From contig NC_088788.1 in NCBI RefSeq assembly GCF_949628265.1, forward strand, positions 35,264,335 to 35,328,334: 64,000 nt of DNA. The letters are read 5' to 3'. Position 1 is the stretch's first letter, and each line of letters starts with the position of its first letter. Of the stretch, positions 31,301 through 43,689 are shown one piece after another. The notes below the pieces were generated by a model. The model saw only the letters and a program-made list of their open reading frames with translations. It was not told where the DNA came from and searched no databases. This stretch comes from Cloeon dipterum. Its lineage: Eukaryota > Arthropoda > Insecta > Ephemeroptera > Baetidae. Made by a program: the position numbers and the translations under genes.

Positions 31301-31770
31301 TTTTAATCATGATTTAAACCGTAAAAATAGTGAATTGGCTCGTTAATATGTGGGTCCGAATTTTCTAGGCGCATCAAGTATTTTTTTGCAGACCGAATGC
31401 TATTTTAAAACCTTGAGCATGGAATTTGATACGATATAGAAGCTAATATGGTATCGGAGATAAACATAACAAAGGCCAAGGCTCGTAAATTATTCCATAG
31501 ACATAAAGGAAAGTAGTTCTCACCTCTTGCTCGCCGCCGAGAATAGCTTCTGAATAATAATGATTCCATTTTGACGCTGAGGTGTCCCATTAATATTTAA
31601 TTTTATAACTCGTTTTGGATTGTCGAGATGCGAAATTGGTGTTCAGGTTCGTGTTGTGCGAGCGTGCCGCCGATTTCACGCAATAAAATGCAAATCAAGC
31701 TATAGCCGTGTATACACATACATCTTCATCGCCATATGCTTTTCTTGATTGCCAATGATTTGTGTTTCAG

Positions 31771-34700
31771 AAGCGCCGGAAAATGTGAAGACCTGTCGCC
31801 GGAGGTGCACGAGAAAGAGGCGAAAAGGCGCAACAGCATGTACCCCAGCGCCCAAATCAAAATGAGGTGAGTTATGCCCGGATATTCGCAGCACTCACTC
31901 AGGGATCCGTGAGAAGAGAATAGAGGAAAGTCGGAAAGGTCGTGGAATGCGTGCTCCGAACGAAATTATGCACAGAAACCTCTGCCGGGGCACCACGCCG
32001 CCGATTATTATACATATTGAGCAGGAAAATTAGCAGCGAAAATAACGTCTCCGGGGGATGAGATAAAACTTGCAAAAAGGCCCTGTTCAAACTTGCGCAA
32101 AACTCGATTTACGTTTTGTTAGTGTAATTGAATTTTAAAACTTTTTGATTAGTCAAACAGTATTTTTTTAAGCCAGCCTGGTTTAGTTGAGTTAGACGTT
32201 TTTGAAGCGTCGTTTGTACAGCACAATCCCTGGAGACAGGAAAAATCATTATTTATATTGGCGCATGTTTATTCACCAATTTTGAAGAGAATTTTTTATT
32301 TTGCTCTTTTTATCCCTGTCCGAGGACCGGGAAGGGCGCGCACTGCACTAGCACGAATGCTGAAACCCGGGTCCCAATAACACCGCGATAATGCATAGTT
32401 TAACATTTTATTTATTTTGCTAACTGTGATTAGTGAGATAGCCGCTTGACACGATAAATTTCTAGGAATTGGAATGACCGCGGAAAGATCGATTTTCCAG
32501 TCAGTTTTTTTATTATTTTAATGAGTTTATAACGATGTAATGTCAGTTGTGTAATATGAAATTAGCAGAAACACGTAAATTAGAAAAATGATTAGGTAAT
32601 TTTTTATTATTATAAAACAAGATTTTTAGTCAATCAAGATTCATTGATCACTAATTACACGAGCTGCCACTTTAAAAAATCTAAAATGCGTCCGATCGGC
32701 ATTTAACAAATAATAGTGTTTTAAAATATTAATAAATAAGTTAATAATATATCTAATTTTCGTGTCTCTGCTAATTTCACATTGAAAACGACATTTTGTC
32801 TATATAGGAAAATAATCTGACTGGAAAACAAATAGCCAATTATACTAGGATATAAGAATTTGTAAAAAAATCTCATTCGAACCGAAGATTTTTAGCCAAA
32901 ACGGCAGTTGTATAAGCACTTAGTTTACGAAGCCGCCAACAGATAGAGCCACCGTATAATTTCGTAATAAAGTTAATTTAAATTGACTTCCGCTGCGATT
33001 TCAATCCTGCCACTGTGCATTCTTCACTTAATATGCTTTCTTTTGATGAGCTGAAAACCAAAATCAGTCCAGCCAGTCACCGTAGAAACGTTGGAAAAGA
33101 TGAGTTGAATTTCAAAAAATAGTTTTTCAAGATTCTACGGCGATTGGCTGAACCGATTTTGGTTTTTAGAACCTCAAAAGAAAGCATATTAAGTGAAGAA
33201 TGCACAGAAGCAGGATCAAGACTGAAATCGCAGCGAAAATGCCTTAAAATTAAATTTCTTAAGAAAGTATATGGTGGCGCCATCTGTTGGCGGCTTCAAA
33301 CACTAAGGGCTTATACAACTTGATTTTACAGAGTAAAAAGTCATAAGATAAATGTTAAAATTGCTTGATTTGTGCTCATTTGATGGTCCCACGACGATTG
33401 GAAAATAGCCGACCGTCTAAAAGGATTATTTGCATTCAATTCGTGCAAAGAGTCGGGGAATTTGCGTTGCGGCTGGCCGCACCCGCGTTTTATGTTGTAC
33501 TATTGTTGCCGGGGTTGCGTTTGGGCGGTCGCGTCCTGGCAACAATGGCACAAATGCAAATATGTGCGGCGCGGTGGCGGCGGCGGTGGCGGCGACGGGG
33601 TCAAAGGTGGGGTGGGTGGGGGCACAATGATGTGTGGCAAATTAATCCCGAGTGGATTCGGCGGCCGGCCGGCTGATTACAAATAAATGCAGCCGAGCAT
33701 GTTTGGCTAATTTATATTGTTGTCCGTCGGTGCGTTATTATTGTTCGCTGTTTGACAAAGGGCCGCGCGCGCGTTGCCGCCGCCGCCGCCGATATTGCAC
33801 AATGGATCAAAGGCCGCGCGCTAATTAAAACGCACACACACACACACACACATGCACGTCGGCACGCAGACAAACAAAGCTCGCAAATTGGTCCCCACTG
33901 TCAATCGAAAAATGGCATCCCTAATTAAAAATAGAACAAAAGCACCTGCGGTAATTCCATTTGTTTCGCCGCGGACAAAAAAGCCACTTTTGTTTGATTT
34001 GCTTCGATTAAAATTCACTTGGCTGCCCTTTGATCTGCGAAATCGCTCCAAATGCCACTCCGACCGCACGAACACAACTTTATACAGTTGACAATCACAT
34101 TGCAGTCGAATACGAACGAAAATTGCACCATCGATCAGTCTTAACCCAAGGAAATTTAATTTTACGGGTTTTACGGAACATTTTTGGTGAATTTGGGGGC
34201 ATCGGTCAGGGTTAAAGGTCATTAAGGGACATTTTAGAAAATTTTCAGGTGTGTTTTAGGATTTTGAAAACCTGAAAAATCGGAAACGCCCCTCAAAAGT
34301 GGTCTCAGGGTACGTGTGAAAATTTTAAGGTAGTGTTCGGCTTTGTTTTTGAGACATTCAATTGTTAATTTCGAAAAATGAATCAATATGAATATTTGAC
34401 ACTCATATTTCAATGAATTTGATCTCACAAACTAAAATATCGGTTAGCCGCGAACGATTACAAAAAGAAAAGCTATATTTCACATGAGCGATAAAATTTG
34501 CTCAAGGCCCACAGCCTTTCTTTCCGAGCCACAACTTTATGGGGGCGTGATTGGAGAATTACCAGGTCAAGTGTTTGCTTTTCACCAAATTTGATGTTGA
34601 TTTCCTGTTGCAGGCTATTGTCTCCAAGCATCTCGCCAGCGACGTCGCCGACGATGTCGAATTCTTCGTCGCCGACTCCGCCGGGTGCCGGCGCCATCAA

Positions 34701-37700
34701 CTACAACCACAAAATCACAGGCATCCCGTGCGTGGCGGCCGCTTCGCGCTACACGGCGCCGGTGCACATAGACGTCGGCGGCACCATTTACACCTCGTCG
34801 CTCGAGACACTAACCAAGTGAGTTCAAATTTAATCATTTTCAGCATGACCTTTTACACCAATAGAGTTGCTAGATGGAAAAGGTTAAAAATTAAAACAAT
34901 TACATTGGTAAAAAAAACGAGAATTAAGATTTTCCAACGTTGCATTTAAATTGTTTTAATGACAGATTCTACCAGGAAGTTATTTTTTTAATTTTTATGA
35001 CCCAGTTTTAATTGGAAATATTTAATTTTTTAAGGTAATAGTTGGGGGTTGAGACCCACCCCCTGTCCCTTGGGGCGGAATGTAACTTACTAGGTCAGAA
35101 CTGAGCGTTCTTGGCGTCGCTTTCATACGTTTTCCACCACGACAAACTCAATCTTGGACTTTATTTCGCATCTTATCTCACTCCCTTGGGTAAACCAAAT
35201 CAAACTTTAAAAGAAGTTCATGGCCTGGAAAATGCTCGTTGCCAATGCATGAACTCATCCCTTAGGATTCAGTTGAAGCCAAAATTTTTCTAAGTAGCGC
35301 TTGTAAATCTTTTAGAAAAGTGAATTTTCAAATGAAGAGGAATGAGGACTGTCTCCTTATTTGAAACCCTATTTTATTTCTCAACAAAGAGTTTTCCTAA
35401 AAGGTTTCATACACTGTTGGACAGATCTCGATGAGTGGAATCGAAATCTGACAAGAAAATGTGGTCAAGGGTCAAGCGTTCTAAATTTTGGAGAAAATTT
35501 GAAAATTTTGAATTTTATCTGTATAGCAAGGTCCGTTTATGATTAAAACAAAGTGTTTATCGATCTATAATTTCTTATTGTGTCCATCAATTCTAATTAT
35601 TTTTAAAATCAAAAGATAAAAGGTGACAACTGTTATTTTACTTCCGAGTGCGGGCAGGTCGAGATAAAAATGGAAATAAAATCTCCGAAACGTTTCACAT
35701 GGCATGCGCATTAATTCGGATGCCCCGGAGACCCCGGCGACCTCGGTTGGCGTGGGTCACGAGGGCCCCCGGGGACCGGGCGCGTCGCCTCGGGCCTGTT
35801 CCCACCGCCCGCTCGTGCGTCTCGGCGAAATCGGCGCGCGCAAATCGTTTTCTCTGCTCATTACAACTGGGCCGAAGGGCTTGGAGTCGGTCGGCGGCGC
35901 GGCGCGGCTCCGGTGCGGCGCGGGGTCACGGCCTCGTGCATGGGAATGGAAGGGCCGCCGGCCGCGGGCGACACTCTGCATTCCTGCGCCGAGCACGCCG
36001 CCGGCCACCGCTCGCTCGCTCTTCGGCCGGCCGAGTGGGGGCGGCCCGCTCCCACACTCGCCCACCCGCCCGCGCGCCAGCCCGCCATGGGAAGAGCCGC
36101 TCGCGCCGCCGGCCCCGATCCTAGTCTCTCTGTGTGTATTTCCAAGCACCAGGACAATCGGCGAAATCCGATCGGCCTCGTCCAGCATGCCTGCATTCCC
36201 GATTTGGGGAAAACAACCTGATCTTCACCTGAGAGAGGTCAATAAATAAGAAAGCACACTTTTCACTTTGGTAAATAATGTCAGATTGGTTGGCCGTCAT
36301 TTGAGACGAGTTTGGAATTAAAGACGCCAACAATTCAGAATATTTTGCATTACAAGAGGTTCATTAAAATGTGGACTGATCAAGTTCTCCAAAAATTTTA
36401 ATGAATTTTCCTCTTGATTTCGATTTTTAAGGATAGAATCCCTAAATTTTTAAAATATTAAGCTACTTGTTTATTTTAATCTAAGTCAAATATTCATATA
36501 AAATGCATAGGTCAGTTAATATACAGATGGAAAAAGGCAACAACGCTAGCGAAAACACGATAAACCGTAGTCATCGCGATGCGCCCGTTCGAATTAACTT
36601 TCACTATTTTATAGACAATTACAAAACATTTTAAAATTCGTGCTCCACAATTATACTGCTTCAGAAGAGCGGGGAATTGCGCGGTGGTCTTTGAGCACAG
36701 GTGGCAAGTCGTTTCAGGGTTTTACGACCCTGAATGAAAACGCTGCGGGTCGGGGGCGGCTGGTGGCGCAGGTGCAAGCCGCTATACCACCCCTGAGAAC
36801 GCGACTCTGTATGATTCTCGCGCACGCATTTAAGTCAGTTTCTTCACACTCAAACTTTTTGACGCAGTTCAGTGCATTGGGAAAGGCATGATGTTTTGTT
36901 CGCGGGTTTCGTACTCCGGACGTAGATTTGCACTGCCCTAATAAATCGTGGTTTTACAGAAAGGAGACAATTTATGTTCGCCGCTTAATTAGCTAACTTT
37001 TGTGACGATTTTCTCTCAAATTTAAACTGCGAACTGGTAAATTTTCCCCAAAATTTCCTGTAAAGCTTTACTTTAACATGCTTTTCAAATGATAAGATCT
37101 GTCTCCCTTCTTGAAAACCTTTATTCACATCAATGTGTTTCCCCGAAAAGTGGAATACTGTTAGATTTGATATTTTCACGAGAGGTATCGAAATCTGCCA
37201 AGAAAATTTGGCCAAGCGCTGGAAATTGTTGAGAAAATTGGCCAAACTTTAAATTTAAATGTAGCACAGTCATCTTTTTCTTCAATTTTTACAAATCAAA
37301 TAGTGAAAGCCGTGACAAGCGTCAAATTCAATTATCTTGCCCCAAGTGTGTGTAAATTTTTGGGATCGAGAAACCAGTAATTTTTGGGATACTGCGCATG
37401 GTGATCAAATGATGAAAAACGGTTTTTTTAGTTTTGGTGGATAAAAAAAGAAATTAAATTGCTTGATCAGTTGATTTCCACCCTCGGAACATGCTTTTGG
37501 TAGCCTTTATAGTCAAATAAGACCATTAGAACATCAGAGAAACCGAACCCTGGCGTCAATGAATGACTGACATCATTCAATTCCTATTTGTAGCCTTTTT
37601 AACAACACCTGCCGGGCTCTGTATTGGTTCAAATTTAAAGATCTTCACACCGTTGGAACGGCCAAGACAAGAGCTTTCAGAAAATGTGCAATTTTACCCT

Positions 37701-40700
37701 TTGGAAGCTACCAGGTGATTTAGATAAGTGCTTATTCGGTGTCCAAATAAGTCGACCGTCATAATTCCCAACCCTAAATAAAAAAACTAATTATGACAGG
37801 CAGTCGCAGTGACCCTTTGCCCTGAATCAAAACTCGAGCATCAGATTGAATAAAAAACCAAAAGATCCGAGATAAAAAAGTATATCCTGGGAGTTTTACG
37901 ATTTTATGATACCTCTGATCGCTTTGGCAAAGGTCGAGATCACCTGCTTTAAATGGACCCTCGGAGTGGGTGAGTGAATCAGCGAGGATCCGCGCGAGCG
38001 TGTGGCGGGCGAATAGTGCGAAAAAAACTCTGAGCTGGAATTCGTCCTGGGGGCGATCGGCGTTCCCTTGAGAGCGGCCGCGATCGGTCGTGGCATGCGA
38101 CCGGCCGCGGGCGGTGGCCGCCGGCCTCCGTCCCTGGGTCGGTCGTGCCGTGCGATGCGACGCGAGATGCGATGGGAAAACGAGCGAGCCGCGGCGCAAT
38201 CATCATCGACGCGACGCCCGCGGCGGCATCTCGAAATGCCTCGCGTTCCAATGAGCCGCTGCCGCTGCCGCCGCCGCCGCCGCGGCGAAAAGAGAATGGG
38301 CGCGAGTGAGAGATAAAGAGAAACAAATCGACGCTAGTGAGGAAACACACGCGAAGGATACCAGACACGACCAACATCCGCGTGCGTAAAATCGGAGAGA
38401 ATAAGTCACGAGTATGGTTCACGCGCGGAAGGAAGTTCATTAAATTTGCTCAGCTCCGGGGAATGGTGATTTATTGTCTCTGAAACAAGAGTAGAACTTT
38501 CGATAAGTTTCATAATTACGGCGCAGTTATTTTTTTCTGTTCTACACTTTCACATTTTTTTACTGCTGAGAGCGTTTTTAGTAATTCAAGAACATTGAAA
38601 CCCTGTGTATGTATCGTTCAGTTTGTTTTATATTTTACAAAACGGACTGCAATGTTTTCAAAATAAAATTTGTAATATTTTAAGGATAATAAGCCGTTCG
38701 AAAATTTGATTCAAATCTAACGGGACGGGAAAATAATTTAAAATGGCCACTTTTTTGGAAAATAATTAAAACTCTGTCACAAACTCCTAAATATTTGCCT
38801 TCGATTGCAAATCAGAAATAATTTGCTTAGTAGATTTCAAATATTTATATTTTATAAGAGGAAGCCAAAATTGACGGTAAATTTTTGAGAAAAGGATTCA
38901 AACGCTGATTGACAGATCTCGACGAGAGGAATCGAAATATGCCAAGAAAATGTGGTCAAACACTGTAAATTTTGGAGAAAATTGGAAAAATTTGAATTTT
39001 CACTTTAGCAAAAAAGGTCCTTTTTGAGTATTAAAAATTGTAGAACAAATTTTTTATCGATTATCTGCTAATTGCATCCGACAATTCAAATTATTTTCAA
39101 CTGTCGCCCTGTATCGATCCAATTTCAGAAATTATGGCAATTTGAAAATTCTTTAGGCGTGGATTTAATAATGGAAATAATTATTCCTTTGAAAAATTGT
39201 CCCCGTCAAATTGTAGAGAAAAAAAACATATTTTTCGGATTAATGATTGCGCTCCCCTTGCGAGTATTTGGAAATGCATAAAAGCAGTCCTTTGGCATCT
39301 CGCATTCAAGTTCGCGCATATCTAAATTTTACGAGCTCGTGTCTGGATGGCTGGTTGGCTGGCTGTTTAAAATCACAAATTTCGAAATCGTGGAGTCATG
39401 TAATTTAGCAGCGATTGCAGGCAGGCAGGCAGGCAGGCAGGCTGACAACAATGGAGCTTTCCTATATTGTTGGCCTCGGGGGAGGCGAGCAGCAATCGCG
39501 CCGAGATCAGATCTGCGAGCGCGGTGCGGCCGCCCGCCGGCAGGCATTTTCAAAAAAACGCTCCCTCTAATTCCTCTCGCGTTCTTCGTGCCCGCCGGCG
39601 GCCCATCGAGCCGGCGGCCAACGAATTCTTTAAATTTATATTTTCATGTTTTGTTATTTGTCTCATTGCAGATACCCGGAGAGTCGTCTGGCGAAGCTGT
39701 TCAACGGCAGCATACCGATTGTTTTGGACAGCCTGAAGCAGCACTACTTCATCGACCGCGACGGCGGCATGTTCCGCCACATCCTCAACTTCATGCGCAA
39801 CTCGCGGCTGCTGCTGCAGGACAACTTTGACGACCTCGACCTGCTCCTAGAAGAGGCCAAGTACTTTGAAATTTCGCGTAAGTCAGGTTTTTTTAAATTA
39901 ATTTTAAAGACCGTCTTTGACGAAGTTTCTGAGCACCCCAATCGATTCTTGAGGGTCGAATTAGATAAACCAAAAAAAGTCCAGCAAAACGTGCGAACCT
40001 TTTTCCCGACAAAAGGTGTATATTTATTTATAGCGTCGTCCTGATCGCCCTTGTGATTGTGCCCCTGGCTGGCTATGCAGCCGCGCTGGACATGCGCGTC
40101 CCGCGGGTTGCATACGCGCCACGCTCGACCTGCGCCCGCTTATGTTAGCTGTCAGTTCCCACGGCCTTTTGACTAATTGTAAGCGGCGGCAGGCGGCACG
40201 ACCGGCGTGAGCTTTACCGGCCGCCAATGACGAACGAGACTGCGAGCAGTGAGCACCAACAGAGCGTGCCAGCTTTTCCACTCTTGCATTATAATAATAA
40301 ATAATGTAACAGGATCGGAACAAATGGCGGTCGCTCCATCAACGGAGCAGGTCACACGCAGCCTCAAATTTCTCTTTCTAACCTTTTAACGACTCCTGCT
40401 GCCTTTTGGGGAAATTTGAGACAAACATAGGTCTATCACTACTGCAAGAAAAATTCTTAGGAAGTTAATTGAGAATTCGTAGTTTCTTTTAGCTTAATAT
40501 AAATCGTTTAGATAGATTTTAGGAGCAATTCACATGGTTTTAGACGTTTTTTCTACAATCAGAAAAAATTCTCGTGCTCTAAGTTCTAACGGTCAGAATT
40601 GCAAAAACTGCACACCGTCAGACTCGTCTCGTCCTCCCCTAGATAGGCAGCAAAAATATAAAATTTTCGATTTTTGCTAATATTAACATCGCTAAATCTC

Positions 40701-42256
40701 GGATTCTAACAGTCAGAATTGCAAAAACTGCATATCGTTCAACTCGTCTCAACTTCCCCTAGATAACCAATGGAATTTTGTGTAGATTTTTATTAATTTA
40801 AGAGGGTTGTAATCAATGAGTAACTTGCTGAAAGTGAGAAGCGGCGCGATTTTTATCACTACTTCAATGCATACGATAGAAGGGGGATGAGGGTTGATCG
40901 TCCTCAAAACCCTTTGAATATCTAGGGGAGGTAGAGACGAGGAGAACGGTGTTCCGTTTTTGCAATTCTAACTCTTAGAACCCGAGATTTAGTGTTCGCA
41001 ATATTGGCAAAAATTGAACAATTTGTCCCATTGGTCGCGTTTATCGCAATATTAAAAAAGCGAATAAGTATGGTGGTTCTGTGCGTTCAATCGGTCCTAA
41101 AATTCCATTTGAATCTAGTTCATGGTTCAAGGGGAAAAATTAATCTAAAATTATGTCAAACTCAAGTTTCATCCCTTTCTAGTTTCAAAAGATTTGCTTT
41201 AACAGGCGTTCCTTTGTCTCTGTTGCAGAAATGGTGCGCCAGCTTGAGGACATGAAGCGAGAGCGCCAGTGCGCGTCTTCGGGAGGAGTCGGCGTGGCGT
41301 CGTCCCAGCGCTTGAGTCCGGCTTCGCGTCGCGCGCAGGCGCGGCACGAGACCGGCGGTGGCCGAAGGGGAATCGCCGACGCCGTCGACGACGACGAGGG
41401 CCACGACGGAAGCGGCAGCAATGCCACCTACGAGTGCGTGGCGCTGCACGTCAGCCCAGACCTCGGCGAGCGCATCATGCTGTCCGGCGAACGCGCCGTC
41501 ATTGACGAGTCCTTCCCCGAGACTGCACAGGTGAGCTTTTCTCTCTCTTTTTTCATTCAGGGTGGTTTAAAGACCGTTTCGACGAAGTTTCTGAGCTCAC
41601 CAATCGATTCTTGAGGGTCGAATTAGGTACAGTGAACATTTTTTCCGACCAAAATGTCTAGCGCAACATGCGAATTTTTTCCCGCCAAAACAAATGAATG
41701 CGAGAAGTGCGCATGCGTCAGAGCTATGGCTGGATCTGAAAAAGAAGTCATTCGGTCAGGCGGTCTCTCTGCAAGTGCTCGAACCAGCTCTGACGTATGC
41801 GCACTTCTCAAATTCAAATTGTTTTGGCGGGAAAAAAGTTCACACGTCGCGCTGGACATTTTGGTGGGAAAAATATCCACTTTACCTAACTCAACCCTCA
41901 AGAATCGATTGGTGTGCTCAGAAACTTCGTCAAAGACGGTCTTTAAAATTTGTCTAGAAACCTAACACATTAATCCTTTGCCCCAGAACTTTTCCCATGG
42001 TTGTGAAAAATAATAAATCGATATGCTCTCGTGTGTTTGGCAGGCGCTGATGGACGCGCGGTCGAGCGTAGCGTGGAACCACGACGCGCGACACGTGATC
42101 CGCTTCCCGCTGAACGGCTACTGCAAGATCAACTCGATGCAGGCGATCACGCGGCTGCTGAACGCGGGCTTCAAGATCGCGGCCAGCAACGGGGGCGGCG
42201 TCGAAGGCCAGCAGTTCTCCGAGTACCTGTTAGTCCGCAAGGTGTACCCCATGTGA
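31771..42256 (+). CDS. KCTD15: BTB-domain KCTD1/KCTD15 family protein (tiwaz-like)
   Basis: Five exons are read with consistent phases: 31771-31866, 34614-34817, 39672-39877, 41229-41530, 42044-42256 (TGA at 42254). The first starts in mid-codon, so the true start is upstream, or ATG 31838 (MYPSAQIKM) is used. A Ser/Pro-rich segment leads to the BTB fold ([21 protein letters not shown] to [12 protein letters not shown], with the family signature [17 protein letters not shown]). A linker of about 60 residues, basic then acidic and longer than in vertebrates, follows. The C-terminal KCTD1/15 domain has [36 protein letters not shown] and [17 protein letters not shown]. The protein ends VRKVYPM and lacks the vertebrate IKQEPLD tail. 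In vertebrates these proteins repress AP-2 and Wnt targets; Drosophila tiwaz is the orthologue. It holds two FB-B insertions in introns 3 and 4. Confidence 0.9.
31900..34613. other. KCTD intron with FB-A copy and a GC patch
   Basis: Intron 31867-34613. It contains FB-A copy 2, a GC-rich patch at about 33440-33700 with GGC-type triplets, a (CA)n run at 33832-33852, and otherwise unremarkable AT-rich DNA. No exon was recognised. Confidence 0.5.
32906..33320. mobile_element. FB-A fold-back MITE, copy 2
   Basis: A 415-bp palindrome with ends AGTTGTATAAGCACTTAG and CTAAGGGCTTATACAACT. The arms carry GAAGCCGCCAACAGATAG mirrored by CATCTGTTGGCGGCTTC, and AAATCAGTCCAGCC paired with ATTCTACGGCGATTGGCTGA. 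It is the best-preserved copy and defines the element borders. It has no ORF and no obvious target duplication. Confidence 0.75.
35220..35620 (+). repeat. R3 dispersed repeat in KCTD intron
   Basis: Begins with TTGCCAATGCATGAACTCAT, the inverse of the block at 1-130. It continues with GAGGACTGTCTCCTTATTTG, GTTGGACAGATCTCGATGAG and AAGAAAATGTGGTCAAGGGT. Confidence 0.65.
35700..36135. promoter_or_regulatory. GC island in KCTD intron
   Basis: About 430 bases of very high GC and CpG density between R3 and AT-rich DNA. Long frames on both strands are compositional and lack domain similarity. It could be an alternative promoter or enhancer. A second, smaller island lies at 38040-38300. Confidence 0.3.
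36930..37270. repeat. R4 and R3 fragments in tandem
   Basis: TAAATCGTGGTTTTACAGAA and TTCGCCGCTTAATTAGCTAA (R4, inverted, to about 37070) are followed by ACGAGAGGTATCGAAATCTG and AAGAAAATTTGGCCAAGCGC (R3-like, forward). This may be one composite fold-back unit. Confidence 0.5.
37375..37730 (+). repeat. R2 dispersed repeat
   Basis: Blocks GCTTGATCAGTTGATTTCCA, ACCCTCGGAACATGCTTTTG, AACCCTGGCGTCAATGAATG, CCTGCCGGGCTCTGTATTGG and ACCGTTGGAACGGCCAAGAC. Confidence 0.6.
38880..39130 (+). repeat. R3 dispersed repeat
   Basis: GACAGATCTCGACGAGAGGA, AAGAAAATGTGGTCAAACAC and TTTGGAGAAAATTGGAAAAA match other R3 copies. Confidence 0.6.
39418..39442 (+). repeat. (CAGG)n simple repeat
   Basis: Six CAGG/GGCA units upstream of KCTD exon 39672. 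Confidence 0.9.
39904..40016 (+). mobile_element. FB-B fold-back MITE, left part only (copy 3)
   Basis: TTAA (39904-39907) followed by AGACCGTCTTTGACGAAGTT, the CCCCAATCGATTCTTGAGGG arm and TTTTTCCCGACAAAAGG. The rest of the palindrome is missing and unrelated GC-rich DNA follows. It lies 27 nt inside KCTD intron 3, immediately after exon 39672-39877. Confidence 0.7.
40560..41030. repeat. R1 ends in inverted orientation
   Basis: Two inverted R1 ends (TTCTAACGGTCAGAATTGCA ... TCCTCCCCTAGATA; ATTCTAACAGTCAGAATTGC ... TTCCCCTAGATAAC) face one forward end (ATATCTAGGGGAGGTAGAGA ... GAACCCGAGATTTAGTG). This suggests that R1 also has fold-back architecture. Confidence 0.55.
41567..41946. mobile_element. 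FB-B fold-back MITE with TTAA ends, copy 4
   Basis: TTAA at 41567-41570 and 41943-41946 bounds a 372-bp palindrome inside KCTD intron 4, starting 37 bases after exon 41229-41530. The ends AGACCGTTTCGACGAAGTTT / AACTTCGTCAAAGACGGTCT and the inner arms GCGCATGCGTCAGAGC / GCTCTGACGTATGCGC are conserved. Confidence 0.85.
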
Positions 42257-42958
42257 CCGCCGGCCGCCGCGCCCAGGTCGCTGTTGATGCCGAGCAGGCA
42301 CCGTCTCGCCGCCAACGCCGCGCAGTAACCCCCTGAATGAGAGTTACCCCCCTCCCCCGCTTCCGCCCGTTCAGTAGAAATTCGCCAGTATTCCCGCACC
42401 CTGGATCGCCTCCCCTCTCGCCCGCCCCCCTTTCGCCCCTCTCGCGAACGCATTTAACGCGATCAGGGCTGCGCGGCAATTTTTTTCGACAGGGTACGCT
42501 GGCTGCTTCCTCTCCAGCCGCAGTCGCGCGACGTGATCTCAGCCCTTCCCCCCACCCCCGGTCCCCCAATTTCCGTTTTTTCGTTGGAATTTTGGACTTT
42601 CTCGGCAGCGGCGGCCTCTCGATCAAACGACGCAGTGTTTCTATTGGTTATTTGGTAGGAAAATTCTCCTCGTCGTCGTCACTCACACTCAAACGGAGGA
42701 CAATCAATCAAACTACTGTTGATTAGTTTTTACTAACTCGCGCTTTTACGTAATGTTAGTTTTTCTTAACACGCACGGCCAAGTGCCGACGGCCATTTTT
42801 CGTGCGAACGCGACACGCACGCATTTGCATTCTTCGACGCTCTCGTGAATTTGAGGAGCATTTGCCGAGCTGTCTCGTGCTCGCCCCTTTTTGTACATAG
42901 CTCTATCGATCGAACAATCGTCCACATTCCGAAAATCTTTGTCTGTAAGATGTATACA

Positions 42959-42964
42959 AATAAA
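42959..42964 (+). terminator. Poly(A) signal of the KCTD gene
   Basis: AATAAA lies 703 nt after the KCTD stop codon. The sequence between starts GC-rich and has no ORF of note, as expected for a 3' UTR. It is the first canonical signal. Confidence 0.5.
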
Positions 42965-43689
42965 ACCAAGGAAAATTCGCAAACCAGCTTTTTATTTCCG
43001 CAGCAAGACTCACATAATAATACATGTGGCGATAAAATTTTGCTCGATAATTGAAATTGCAGCTTGCAACATGTTTCCATGGAGAGAAATATGCATATTC
43101 ATGAGTCAACAAGTGTGACAAGCATTTGTGAAGCACGGCCCCATTCTGTTAATTGTGTATTGCATAATTGCATCAACAATCGGCAGCAAACACCGAGTTC
43201 CTTCAACCTTTGTTCCATTGTAAAACAACTGAACCCCGATTTCAATCCATTTTTATGGGTCGTCAATTTTTATTTAAATAGAGAGACTAAGTTATTTTTT
43301 TAATTTTTAAAACAACTATTTTGCCAAAACAACTGGGGAAAATTTTAAGCCAATAAAAATTGATAATAATTTTGGCGTAATAATAAAATATTGTAAATTT
43401 GTCAAAGGTACAATATTGCTAATCCCTGCTTGTCGAGGAGAGTTAAAAAATCTTAAATGTCAAGTGACCTTCTGACAAAGTTGAAAATGAGTAAATTTTG
43501 TTTAAATTTCGTAGAAAAACGGAATTTTTCCAATTATATCCAATTAAGGGTAGTTCTTATCACTTGCATTCTAGGGGTGAGATTGAGGAAAAATTTATCA
43601 GGTTGAATTCTAGCTCTTTGCACGCTCAATTATATGAGGCAATTAGAGCGCTTGTAACCTGCGAAAAATGTATTTTTACCGTTCTTGAA

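Larger units (their letters stand above)
15500..31770. other. Long noncoding region, probably 5' intron/regulatory DNA of the KCTD gene
   Basis: 16 kb without a confident exon. AT-rich repeat blocks (R2 at 17940 and 19915, R4 at 21170, FB-B at 22543, FB-D at 27984, R1 at 30525 and 31045) alternate with GC-rich islands at about 16900-17450, 18560-19100, 20400-20870, 24060-24700, 25380-25720, 26850-27200 and 28700-29000. The islands carry GA/CT and GCGA-type microsatellites and produce long shadow frames. Stretches such as 29780-30010 mix TAATTA-type homeodomain cores with unbiased sequence and may be enhancers; this is a guess. Confidence 0.45.

Noticed and set aside
34150-34440. Additional R1 copy
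   Set aside because: Some words resemble R1 (TTTACGGGTTTTACGGAACA), but the block order does not follow the other copies, so it was not called.
35704-36249. Long overlapping frames on both strands in a GC island
   Set aside because: Composition alone explains them. No similarity to KCTD N-termini and no phase-compatible splice sites were found.
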